Positions 6,180 through 14,287 of a DNA stretch of 16,235 nucleotides are shown in pieces. Made by a program: the position numbers and the translations under genes. The first letter of the stretch is position 1. The number at the start of each line of letters is the position of its first letter. The notes beneath the pieces were generated by a model. The model ran no database searches. It worked only from the letters and a program-made list of their open reading frames with translations, and had not been told where the DNA came from. The DNA is from Bacillota bacterium (GTDB lineage: Bacteria > Bacillota > Desulfotomaculia > Desulfotomaculales > Desulfallaceae): contig WQUS01000071.1 in assembly GCA_009781965.1 (NCBI GenBank), forward strand, positions 1 through 16,235, written 5' to 3'.

Positions 6180-9137
6180 ATGGTGTACAAAAGCGGAGTC
6201 ACAGAAAAGCAAAAGCTAATTGTTGTTTTAGGCATGCACCGCAGTGGTACAAGTGCTATTACCAGGGGGCTTCAAGTCCTCGGTGTTCATCTTGGTGACA
6301 AATTGATACCACCTGCCAAGGATAACAGCAAAGGTTTTTTTGAAGATATGGATATCACCTTGCTAAATGCTGAGATGCTGCAAGCCTTAGGGATAGATTG
6401 GCATTACCTTTCTCCACTTATACAAAGTGATATAGAGAAATTGCGCGAAAAAGGGTACCTGCTTAGAGCAACTGAATTACTCCGCCAAAAATTGAGTGAT
6501 TGTCCTGCCTGGGGGTTAAAAGATCCACGGTTGGCAAAATTACTTCCATTTTGGCAAGAGGTTTTTGTCCATTGCGGACTTGACGTCAGCTATGTTTTGG
6601 CATTGCGCCACCCGCTCAGTGTGGTTAAGTCTTTAGCGAAGCGCGACGGCTTTGAGGCTGAAAAGAGTTATCTGCTTTGGTTGGGTCATGTGCTGATGAG
6701 TGTTGTAAACACAGAAGAACAAAAACGAATCCTCGTTGATTATGACAGTTTAATGGGTAACCCTGAACATGAGTTGGAGCGGATGGCAGAATCATTGGGG
6801 CTCAAAATGGATTCAAAAGCTCTGGAGGTGTACAAGTCTAGATTTCTTGATACAGGATTAAGACATAGCAAATATGGCTTGAATGATTTATTGTTAGATA
6901 ATGCATGTCCGCCGATTGTGCTGGATATTTATACAGAATTGCTGACGATTGCTTTAGAAGAAAAAAGTTTAAATGATACCGATTTACATATCAAAACGGT
7001 TGTTTGGCTTAAAGAATTCGACCGTTTAAAATCAATTTTTTGTTTGGTAGACAGACTTGCTGTTCAGAAGACTAATCTTGATTGGATAGTAGCTGAACGC
7101 GACGAACAAATATTAAGTCTTAATCAGGTTGTAGTTGAGAGTAACTCGCAGATTGTTAATTACCAACATACTGTGGCTGAATGTGATGCGCAGATCAATA
7201 ATTATCAGAACGTTGTGGCTGAACGTGACGCACAAATTAATAATTACCAACACATTGTGTCCGAACGTGACGCACGGATCAGTAATTATCAAAATGCTGT
7301 GCTCGAATATGAGCTGCAGGTCAAGAATCATCGGCATTCCATATCTGAATATGAGACACAAATCAATAACTATAGGCACGCCATATCTGAGCATGAGATA
7401 CAAGTTAATAATTATCAACAAGCCATGTCTGAATATGAGGTGCAGATCAATAATTATCAGCAAGTTGTGTCTGAACGGGGTGAGCAAATCGCTCAATTAA
7501 ACAAGTTAATATTCGAGCAAGAGGAACAGATAGTAAGCCTTAGACAAGAGTTAACTGCTCTTAATACACACATAGCTGCTATTTATCGCACAAAGTCCTG
7601 GCGTTTAATGCAACCATTGCGTTTTTTACGCCAGTTACCGAACAAATTGTGCCGTCTGGTTCCGTATCGTTTGATTCGAGGAATTTTTATCGTTATAAAG
7701 CGAGAGTTTGTAAGACATGGATCTTCAGGATTTATCAAACGTTTGCCCCACTATTTAAAAAACTATCGTACATACCTAGCTTTACTAACCAGCAGAGTTC
7801 CTGCTGCCGATGGTGGTTTATTCAATTCATCGCCGCAAGTGCCGCGCGACATCTGTTTGCACCCGGAATTACTTGATGTCCGTGAGCTTATCGAAACCAG
7901 TGTTTCGATTATTATTCCCACATTAAATGCCGGCGCCGAATTCAATTTATTACTCCGCAAAATAAAAATGCAGCAAGGTATTCGTGAGATTGAAATCGTC
8001 ATTGTTGATTCCGGTTCAACAGATGGTACTGTTGAGCAAGCCCGCCTTGCCGGCTGTACCATTGTTCAAATTAAACCTGAAGATTTTTCGCACAGTTATG
8101 CTCGCAATCTCGGTGCTGATACCGCACATGGCGACTATCTTTTATTTATGGTTCAGGATGCATATCCAATAGGAGATTATTGGGTTTACGGTATGTTGCG
8201 TTATCTTCTTGACCATGATGAGGAAAATCTTGTCGCGGTATCATGCTCAGAATATAGCCGCAGCGACAGTGATATGATGTACGATTCATTAATACATACT
8301 CATTATTGCTTTTTGGGGTGCCTGGAATATGATCGTATCGGGGAGTATCAAAGTGATGATCATATGGCACTGCGCGCACAAGGTCAACTCAGCGATGTGG
8401 CTTGTTTAATCCCGCATGAAATTTTTAATCGTTATCGCTATCGCGGAGACTACGCTGAAGATCTTGATTTAGGCATTCGCTTAATTAAAGACGGTTATCG
8501 GGTTGCTATGTTGGCATCGGTTAAGGTCATCCATTCTCACCGCCGCTCGCCGTATTATTACTTGAAACGTTCATTTGTTGATGTGATCTTCCTCGTTGGT
8601 ATGTTTAATGATTTCATCTATCCGCCCATTGAATCTTCATTAGGACTTATTGCGGGCATTGTTTCCACTGCGAAGCATCTTTCATGTTGGTTGACTGGTT
8701 TTGATGAGTCTGGTTCCGAGTTTTTATTGCCTGAGGAACTGCGTATGTTGATTAACGAATGGAGACATAGCTTTATCACACTTAAGTTTGAAGATGAAGT
8801 ACATTTAGGTGATCAGTTATTGGATGCTTACATTGATGACTTGTTTATGCGATATGTAAAACCAAAGCAAATCAATAAAGCGGCGCTTGGTGAAGCAGGT
8901 CGTTTCCTTGACAATTTCCTGTCTCGTCTTGAACATTTCAATAATACTTTTGCAGAGCATGTTTATACCCGGCAGGATAACATCCTTCGGCGTCAGTTGC
9001 GCGAGACAGTAATTAAGACATTTGCCGCCACAACCGGTTCATTGCTTGGGTTCATGTACATGGATCTTGCGCAAGCAGAAGGTAACGAGCTTATAATGGC
9101 TGAAACTATTAAGAGCGAACTGCAGAGGGGTATCTAA
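6180..9137 (+). CDS. Sulfotransferase-like / coiled-coil / GT2 glycosyltransferase fusion
   Basis: A 985-residue, three-part protein. Residues about 12-280 resemble PAPS-dependent sulfotransferases: a P-loop-like 5'-phosphosulfate motif GMHRSGTS (18-25), GLKDPRL (112-118) and LRHPLSVVKSL (142-152), the usual 3'-phosphate motif position. Residues 304-457 are eleven 14-residue repeats (consensus VxERDxQINNYQxx), predicted coiled coil. A linker with SWRLMQPLR precedes a GT2 domain (about 572-800) with SVSIIIPTLNAG, Asp610 in DSGSTDG, QDA (Asp660) and the Glu760-Asp761 pair in YAEDLDLGIRL, resembling rhamnosyltransferases. The last 185 residues are helical and unassigned. No signal peptide, so cytoplasmic. 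It lies two bases after wzt and overlaps the next gene. It may transfer a sugar and modify the chain end. Whether the first domain really sulfates is unproven. Confidence 0.85.
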   Translation: MVYKSGVTEKQKLIVVLGMHRSGTSAITRGLQVLGVHLGDKLIPPAKDNSKGFFEDMDITLLNAEMLQALGIDWHYLSPLIQSDIEKLREKGYLLRATELLRQKLSDCPAWGLKDPRLAKLLPFWQEVFVHCGLDVSYVLALRHPLSVVKSLAKRDGFEAEKSYLLWLGHVLMSVVNTEEQKRILVDYDSLMGNPEHELERMAESLGLKMDSKALEVYKSRFLDTGLRHSKYGLNDLLLDNACPPIVLDIYTELLTIALEEKSLNDTDLHIKTVVWLKEFDRLKSIFCLVDRLAVQKTNLDWIVAERDEQILSLNQVVVESNSQIVNYQHTVAECDAQINNYQNVVAERDAQINNYQHIVSERDARISNYQNAVLEYELQVKNHRHSISEYETQINNYRHAISEHEIQVNNYQQAMSEYEVQINNYQQVVSERGEQIAQLNKLIFEQEEQIVSLRQELTALNTHIAAIYRTKSWRLMQPLRFLRQLPNKLCRLVPYRLIRGIFIVIKREFVRHGSSGFIKRLPHYLKNYRTYLALLTSRVPAADGGLFNSSPQVPRDICLHPELLDVRELIETSVSIIIPTLNAGAEFNLLLRKIKMQQGIREIEIVIVDSGSTDGTVEQARLAGCTIVQIKPEDFSHSYARNLGADTAHGDYLLFMVQDAYPIGDYWVYGMLRYLLDHDEENLVAVSCSEYSRSDSDMMYDSLIHTHYCFLGCLEYDRIGEYQSDDHMALRAQGQLSDVACLIPHEIFNRYRYRGDYAEDLDLGIRLIKDGYRVAMLASVKVIHSHRRSPYYYLKRSFVDVIFLVGMFNDFIYPPIESSLGLIAGIVSTAKHLSCWLTGFDESGSEFLLPEELRMLINEWRHSFITLKFEDEVHLGDQLLDAYIDDLFMRYVKPKQINKAALGEAGRFLDNFLSRLEHFNNTFAEHVYTRQDNILRRQLRETVIKTFAATTGSLLGFMYMDLAQAEGNELIMAETIKSELQRGI
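7089..7550 (+). repeat. Eleven tandem 42-base units encoding a 14-residue coiled-coil repeat
   Basis: Units begin at 7089, 7131, 7173, 7215, 7257, 7299, 7341, 7383, 7425, 7467 and 7509, with no indels between them. Hydrophobic residues recur at positions 1 and 8 (V/I/M and I/V), with Tyr or Leu at 11. Position 3 is Glu in every unit. The inner units are closest to each other; the first and last two (ending SLNQV, QLNKL, SLRQE) diverge toward an ordinary LNQ-type coiled coil. The period is a multiple of three, so gain or loss of units would change coil length without a frameshift. Confidence 0.9.
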
Positions 9138-10393
9138 TGCGTATTTTATTTATCTTACATCAATTTTATCCTGAGTTTTCTGGCGGTACTGAACGCGCTA
9201 CACTTAATTTGGCGCGTTGTGCTCAACATGCGGGCCATTATGTCCGGGTATTGGCCAGTACCATTGAACCTGTTGCCTGCGGTGGTCAGACAAGCACTGA
9301 ATTTGATGGTGCATTGGAAATAATATATCAAGGAGTACCTGTTTTACTGCTGCCGCGCACGCTTTTGCCGGTGACAGCAGATTTTAGTTTCGAAGTGAAT
9401 TTGTCTCTGGCTGAACGACTTGCTGATTGGATAAACTTTGAGCGTTTTGATGTAGCGCATGTGTCACATTTGATGCGTATGAGTACGACTTTGCTGGCGG
9501 TGCAACGTTGTGGTTTACCTTATGTTATAATGTTAACTGATTTTTTCTCAGCCTGTTTTCGGATTAATCTAATTAACGCTTTAAACAAACAGTGTTTAGG
9601 GCCTAATGCTGGCGCACAATGCGCCAGGGATTGTTTTGTCGCACCATGGACTTTAGATAGTTTGACCGGGCGTTATCAGCAAGCAAAAAACTTACTGACT
9701 GCTGCAGGTGCGCGCATTTGTCCCTCTAATTATGTTGCAGAGCGTTTTAGGCGTTTTTTTCCGGATTTAGACTTTATTGTTATCCCCCATGGTATTGATT
9801 TACTGGCGGTTACGGCTAACACTCAACTAAATAAAGGCGTCCAAAAGTCTGTCTCAGATTTAACCTTTGGGTTTATAGGGGCAATTATATCGCAAAAGGG
9901 ACTTGATACGCTTGTGCGCGCTTTTGCACAAATTTCGGAACAACGGGTCAAGTTACTTGTCGTTGGCGGTTTTTACGGTGATCCCGTATATAGTCGTGAT
10001 ATATTACGGTTAATTGAAGCCGACTCTCGCATTGAGTTAATGGGGCAGGTGTCACCACAAAAAGTATTCGAGTTAATCAGAAAAATTGATGTGCTATGTT
10101 TACCTTCACGTGTGCCTGAGACTTATTCCATGGTGTTGCACGAGGCTGCTGCTATTGGTGTACCGGCCCTTGTTTCGGATATTGGCGCGTCTGCTGAGCA
10201 TGTATCAAAACATGGTTGTGGTCGGGTACTTCCTGTTGATGATGTTATCGCTTGGGCAGGAGCGATTACTGAAATAATAGAGCAACCTGAAATTTTGTCC
10301 GAGTGGAGTTCCAATTTAAGCGTACCCTTACGTATTGAAGAGGAAGCGTTCTTCTATGAATCTTTATATCGTCGGATTATTCAGATTGCCTAA
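9137..10393 (+). CDS. GT4-family glycosyltransferase
   Basis: A 418-residue GT-B fold glycosyltransferase of family GT4, expected to act in the cytoplasm on the lipid-linked glycan. The N-terminal half begins MRILFILHQFYPEFSGGTER, with the Gly-Gly loop seen in GT4 enzymes. The C-terminal half has VIPHGID, GFIGAIISQKGLDTLV and the EX7E motif formed by Glu328 and Glu336 in PETYSMVLHEA. A Cys trio (Cys153, 162, 166, in CLGPNAGAQCARDC) lies in the middle, a pattern seen in some GT4 enzymes; metal binding is possible but not shown. The start overlaps the preceding stop by one base (TAATG). Donor and acceptor cannot be read from sequence; given the locus, dTDP-rhamnose is the simplest guess. A 164-base gap follows. 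Confidence 0.92.
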   Translation: MRILFILHQFYPEFSGGTERATLNLARCAQHAGHYVRVLASTIEPVACGGQTSTEFDGALEIIYQGVPVLLLPRTLLPVTADFSFEVNLSLAERLADWINFERFDVAHVSHLMRMSTTLLAVQRCGLPYVIMLTDFFSACFRINLINALNKQCLGPNAGAQCARDCFVAPWTLDSLTGRYQQAKNLLTAAGARICPSNYVAERFRRFFPDLDFIVIPHGIDLLAVTANTQLNKGVQKSVSDLTFGFIGAIISQKGLDTLVRAFAQISEQRVKLLVVGGFYGDPVYSRDILRLIEADSRIELMGQVSPQKVFELIRKIDVLCLPSRVPETYSMVLHEAAAIGVPALVSDIGASAEHVSKHGCGRVLPVDDVIAWAGAITEIIEQPEILSEWSSNLSVPLRIEEEAFFYESLYRRIIQIA

Positions 10394-10419
10394 TATGCCA
10401 TAAGGCTGAATTTTTAAAT

Positions 10420-10448
10420 TTGTATGCATTTAGAAGTATTAGGATAAT
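10420..10448 (+). promoter_or_regulatory. Possible sigma-70-type promoter upstream of the GtrII-like gene
   Basis: TTGTAT (10420-10425) and GATAAT (10443-10448) are separated by 17 bases in the longest gap of the window. The -10 matches five of six consensus bases, but the -35 only three of six. The gap is AT-rich, so chance matches are likely. Confidence 0.3.
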
Positions 10449-10557
10449 ATGTACCAGTGACATTTAAAATACGGCAAATTTTTATGCGAAAACTTCAAGG
10501 AGGAAAAGTATTACTCAAGGAATAAATAATTTATGGTTCTTAATGGAGGTTTAGTTT

Positions 10558-12081
10558 ATGTTTGATGTTATCTATTACAAACTGCAGCAATTATTTAAGT
10601 CTCAGACTACAAAAATTGCAGTTTTAATTTTCGTAATTGCGCTATGTTATGGATATGAATTCTTCAATCTCAATTTGACTATTGATGAGGAACTAAATAT
10701 AGGTTCTATTGGAGCTATATCTGGATGGGTTGCACAAGCTAGATGGGGGATGTGGATTCTTGGTGCGTTAGTTATGCCCGCAACTGTTGTTCCAACTGTT
10801 TCTGTACTGGTTGGAGTATGTTTTACACTGCTTGCAGTTTATTTTATCATTATGGATGCGTTTCAACTTGATGATGTGGCTGCTACTTTTGTTGCGGCTC
10901 TAGTTATCACTATTCCTAGCTATTGTTTTATTTTTACATTTAGTACAATTGCTTATGGGATTGGTGTTGGTTTTGCTACTCTTTCAATAGCTTATTTTTT
11001 AGTTCGTTCAGGCGGTTGGTATCAAGTTGCCATTGCTGCAATGCTGGCAGGATTCTCAATAGGCATATATCAGTCTTTTATCATAGTTATTTTTTTAATT
11101 GCTTGCTTGATAATTTGGATACAGATTGAGCTGGGAGAAACCAAATTTATTCAATATGCATTAATAAAGCCCAGTGTATTATTTTTCGGTGGGATTGTAG
11201 TCTACATACTTGTAGATAAGATATTAAGAGCAGTTCTAGGTATTGAACTTGACTATGTTGGTCAATTTATAAATTTTGGTTCTTTTTTCCAATCTCCATG
11301 GCAGTATTTGCTTGCAAGTATCAAACGAATAGTTGATTTGGTGGGTTTATCGTCGGATATCTTTGGTTTACATTCTTTTTGGCTGATTGTTGCTATGTTT
11401 CTTGCATTATTTATATTAATTTTTAAATCACAAAAACAGAACTCTTTAAAGAAAAATATTGTCCTAGCTTTATTCATATTGTTGGCCTGGGTGGTTTGCG
11501 TTTTTGCAGATGCAGTTTCAATAGGAAGCGCACCTATTAGAGCTTTTATATATCTTCCTGTTGTTATCGGATTTACACTTGCTGCCGGATATTGTAGGGC
11601 AGGCAAGTCTTTATCATTTTTATTGAGCGTTATTGTTATTTTAGCTATAGTTAGTAATTCAGTTATTTCTAACCATTTATTTGCTTCGAATGCTTATGCT
11701 GCAAAGCAGGATGCTGTTCTTGCGACTGAGATTATACAAGAAGTGGGGCGACTGCAACCAGATTTGTTAAGTAATAATACTTTGAAGTTGGAGCTTGTTG
11801 GCGAGCATGGTTGGCCTGTGACCAGTGTGATGACTAAAAGTGAGACATTTGGCGCGTCTTTCTTTGAATGGGATGGCGGAAACCGTTATCGAGTAGCTGC
11901 TTATCTTAGGACATGGGGTTTAAATACTGTTGTTGTTGGTAATGAAGAGCGATTAAAGATTCGAAAGTATGCCCAGGAAATGCATTGTTGGCCTACTCCT
12001 GGTTGGGTAAGTATTCATAATGGTATTTTGATTGTTAAACTAAGTGACTATACACCATTTCAAGATACTCAGCAAGAATGA
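10558..12081 (+). CDS. GtrII-like integral membrane glycosyltransferase
   Basis: A 507-residue polytopic membrane protein with about ten to eleven hydrophobic segments, resembling the glucosyltransferase GtrII family (PF14264). In Shigella-type systems these proteins move a sugar from undecaprenyl phosphate to O-antigen on the periplasmic side. Supporting features are the acidic TIDEEL motif (41-46) after the first membrane segment, the following WVAQARWG (57-64), the YQSF segment in a middle helix, and a soluble C-terminal part with GASFFEWDGGNRYR (from residue 432). GGAGGT at 10545-10550 supports ATG 10558. The gene is the most AT-rich in the window (about 28-42% GC in sampled lines), suggesting separate acquisition. 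A possible donor-maker, the GtrB-like protein, is encoded at 13260. No GtrA-type flippase is seen. The sugar transferred is not known. Confidence 0.78.
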   Translation: MFDVIYYKLQQLFKSQTTKIAVLIFVIALCYGYEFFNLNLTIDEELNIGSIGAISGWVAQARWGMWILGALVMPATVVPTVSVLVGVCFTLLAVYFIIMDAFQLDDVAATFVAALVITIPSYCFIFTFSTIAYGIGVGFATLSIAYFLVRSGGWYQVAIAAMLAGFSIGIYQSFIIVIFLIACLIIWIQIELGETKFIQYALIKPSVLFFGGIVVYILVDKILRAVLGIELDYVGQFINFGSFFQSPWQYLLASIKRIVDLVGLSSDIFGLHSFWLIVAMFLALFILIFKSQKQNSLKKNIVLALFILLAWVVCVFADAVSIGSAPIRAFIYLPVVIGFTLAAGYCRAGKSLSFLLSVIVILAIVSNSVISNHLFASNAYAAKQDAVLATEIIQEVGRLQPDLLSNNTLKLELVGEHGWPVTSVMTKSETFGASFFEWDGGNRYRVAAYLRTWGLNTVVVGNEERLKIRKYAQEMHCWPTPGWVSIHNGILIVKLSDYTPFQDTQQE

Positions 12082-12165
12082 GACATAATAATTGTGTTGG
12101 CTGCGACTGTTGTTCACAATGTGTTGATTGATTGAGTTTAAACGGTTTTTTAAGGAGTCTTTTTC

Positions 12166-13272
12166 ATGTCTGGGAAAATAATGATTTGTGATCTTAAAAG
12201 AAAAACTGAACGATACCACACAGAAATATTGCGAGCTTTTACAAGGGTTACTGAAAGCGGTTGGTTTGTTTTAGGCCCGGAGGTATCACGTTTTGAAAAG
12301 AGTTTCTCCGAATATATTGGCGTTAATAATTGCTGTACGGTAGCAAATGGAACAGATGCAATTGAGCTTGCCCTTCGTGCTGCCGGCATACAGGATGGCG
12401 ATCAGGTTGGTACGGTGGCCAATGCCTGCATGTATACCACTACAGCATTAATGGCCATAGGCGCGGAACCGGTTTTTCTGGATGTCGGTTTGGGTACAAA
12501 AGTTATAACCGTCTCGGAGATCGAGCGGGCTATTGCGAAAAAGGTGAGGGCTGTTGTGGTGACTCATCTTTACGGACAGGCTATACGCGAAGTGGAGATA
12601 ATGTCTTCTCTCTGTAGACAAGCAGGTGTACTATTAATCGAAGATTGTGCCCAAGCCCATGGCGCTATGATTGGAGGACGGCGTGTTGGTTCCTTTGGTG
12701 ACTTAGCCTGTTTTAGCTTTTACCCCACCAAAAACCTTGGCGCTCTGGGCGATGGCGGGGCAGTAGTGACTAACAATCCGAAACTGGCGGAGAAAGTATT
12801 TCGATTGCGTCAATATGGTTGGTTAGCTAAATACAATGTGGTTAGCGGTGATGGCAGGAATAGCAGGCTTGATGAACTTCAGGCCGCTGTGCTTACGGAA
12901 TTTCTGCCTTTCCTCAACGGTTGGAATTTACGCCGCAGGCAAATAGCGCAGCGTTATGCTAAGGAAATTTTTGCTCCCGGGATAATATTGCCTGAAGTAG
13001 ATGGTGAGGATTATGTGTCCCACCTCTTTGTTGTCCGGGCGAAGAACAGAGACTTTTTTCGCGCTCATTTGCATGCTTGCGGGGTAAGCACAGAGGTACA
13101 TTATCCTGTGCCGGATTATCGCCAACCAGTCTTTGGAACTAGATTTTCTGATATTCTTCTTGACAATTCTGAGTTACTGGCCAATGAAGTAGTGACCTTG
13201 CCTTGTTATCCCGAGATGTCAGACGGGGAAGTTGAGCAGGTTGTAGAGGCGGTGAATTTGTGGCAAGGATAA
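12166..13272 (+). CDS. DegT/DnrJ/EryC1/StrS-family sugar aminotransferase (FdtB/QdtB-like)
   Basis: A PLP-dependent aminotransferase that should place an amino group on a dTDP-3-keto-6-deoxyhexose, using glutamate as donor. The 368 residues are the normal length for the family. SGWFVLGPEVSRFE (31-44) and ANGTDAIELAL (60-70) are typical N-terminal blocks. Asp160 in IEDCAQAHGA should contact the PLP ring nitrogen. Lys189 in FYPTKNLGALGDGG is the Schiff-base lysine, and NSRLDELQAAVL follows. AAGGAG at 12152-12157 supports the ATG at 12166. The 84-base gap upstream contains only a weak ATTGTG/CACAAT inverted repeat. The 3-amino assignment is inferred from the linked ketoisomerase (15170-16054); by itself the sequence could also be a 4-aminotransferase. 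GC is close to 50%, unlike the AT-rich gene before it. Confidence 0.93.
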   Translation: MSGKIMICDLKRKTERYHTEILRAFTRVTESGWFVLGPEVSRFEKSFSEYIGVNNCCTVANGTDAIELALRAAGIQDGDQVGTVANACMYTTTALMAIGAEPVFLDVGLGTKVITVSEIERAIAKKVRAVVVTHLYGQAIREVEIMSSLCRQAGVLLIEDCAQAHGAMIGGRRVGSFGDLACFSFYPTKNLGALGDGGAVVTNNPKLAEKVFRLRQYGWLAKYNVVSGDGRNSRLDELQAAVLTEFLPFLNGWNLRRRQIAQRYAKEIFAPGIILPEVDGEDYVSHLFVVRAKNRDFFRAHLHACGVSTEVHYPVPDYRQPVFGTRFSDILLDNSELLANEVVTLPCYPEMSDGEVEQVVEAVNLWQG

Positions 13273-14249
13273 AATATTCCGTTGTTGTTCCTGTTTACAA
13301 AAATGAAGCATCGATTCAACGCCTCGTGCAAGTCTTAATTGATATGAACAATAAGTTGGCTGGTCAATTGGAAGCTGTTTTTGTGGTTGATGGAAGCCCG
13401 GATAATTCTTTTTTAATCCTTCGCGAAGCTTTAGGCAATGCAGAGTTGACTGCGCAATTGATTGCCCATTCAAGAAACTTTGGTTCTTTTGCCGCTATCC
13501 GCACTGGGCTAGCAGCAGCTAAGGGACAAAAATTCACTGTGATGGCGGCCGATCTGCAGGAACCACCTGAATTAATACTGTCAATGCTTGATGCACTTGA
13601 GCGGGATGAGTGCGATGTCGCCATTGGCGCTCGCTCTTCTCGGGCTGATTCAGGAGTCAATAAATTGGTATCAGGATTGTTCTGGGGGCTTTATAGGCGT
13701 CTTGTCATGCGTGATATCCCTTCTGGCGGTGTGGATGTCTTTGGCTGCAACGAGGCCTTTCGGGATCAGCTTCTTAAATTGGAGGAAGCGAGCTCTTCCC
13801 TGGTCGCCTTAATTTTTTGGCTTGGTTTTAGACGGAAGTTTATTTATTACGATCGATTACCTCGGGCGGAGGGTAAGTCCGCCTGGAGTTTGAAAAAGAA
13901 AATTGACTATATGTTGGATAGTATATTTGCATTTACTGATTTACCAATTAAGGTTTTGCTTGCAACGGGAACCACTGGTATTGTAATTTCGTTTATCTTA
14001 GCAGTTGGAGTGATTGTCGGCCGCCTTGCCGGGTGGATTACCGTTCCGGGATACGCTGCTACAATGTTAGTGCTGTTGTTTTTCGGTTCAATAAATATAC
14101 TTGGTTTTGGAATAGTCGGCGCCTATGTTTGGCGTGCTTATGAAAATTCTAAGAGCAGACCATTGGCAGTTGTTGCACGATGTTACAAATTTGACACCAG
14201 TAATTGTTCAGATAAACAAGAGCATGAATATCAAAACTTAACATCATGA
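13260..14249 (+). CDS. GtrB-like polyprenyl-phosphate glycosyltransferase (GT2, two C-terminal membrane segments)
   Basis: A 329-residue GT2 enzyme of the DPM1/GtrB class, which makes polyprenyl-phosphate sugars at the cytoplasmic face. VVVPVYKNE opens the fold. Asp44 in VVDGSPDNS and Asp98 in AADLQEPPE (the usual DLQ-x-PPE block) bind the nucleotide and metal. EGKSAWSLKKKIDYMLDSIFAF is the expected juxtamembrane block. Two hydrophobic segments at about 229-254 and 264-290 match the family topology. The start is a GTG at 13260 overlapping the aminotransferase by 13 bases, with GAGG at 13246-13249. Known GtrB enzymes use UDP-glucose; here, its position inside the amino-sugar cassette suggests the donor may be the dTDP-acylamino sugar instead. 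It could work with the GtrII-like protein at 10558. Confidence 0.9.
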   Translation: MARIKYSVVVPVYKNEASIQRLVQVLIDMNNKLAGQLEAVFVVDGSPDNSFLILREALGNAELTAQLIAHSRNFGSFAAIRTGLAAAKGQKFTVMAADLQEPPELILSMLDALERDECDVAIGARSSRADSGVNKLVSGLFWGLYRRLVMRDIPSGGVDVFGCNEAFRDQLLKLEEASSSLVALIFWLGFRRKFIYYDRLPRAEGKSAWSLKKKIDYMLDSIFAFTDLPIKVLLATGTTGIVISFILAVGVIVGRLAGWITVPGYAATMLVLLFFGSINILGFGIVGAYVWRAYENSKSRPLAVVARCYKFDTSNCSDKQEHEYQNLTS

Positions 14250-14287
14250 CCTAAAAATATAAGAAAAATTGTTTTGGGGGCAATAAA

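Noticed and set aside
7113..7496. Long antisense open frame of 127 codons across the repeat array
   Set aside because: It is a by-product of the 42-base in-frame repeats: with no stop in one unit, none appears in the others. It has no ribosome binding site and a repetitive, meaningless translation.
7089..7550. Regularly spaced repeats resembling a CRISPR array
   Set aside because: Units are directly adjacent with no unique spacers, they diverge at synonymous sites, and they are fully coding in the frame of a glycosyltransferase.
10484..10525. 13-codon open frame in the gap before the GtrII-like gene
   Set aside because: No ribosome binding site of its own and too short to judge; the AAGGAGG lies inside it rather than before it.
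12091..12120. ATTGTG/CACAAT inverted repeat as a terminator after the GtrII-like gene
   Set aside because: Only a 6-base AT-rich stem with an 18-base loop and no following T-run; too weak to call.
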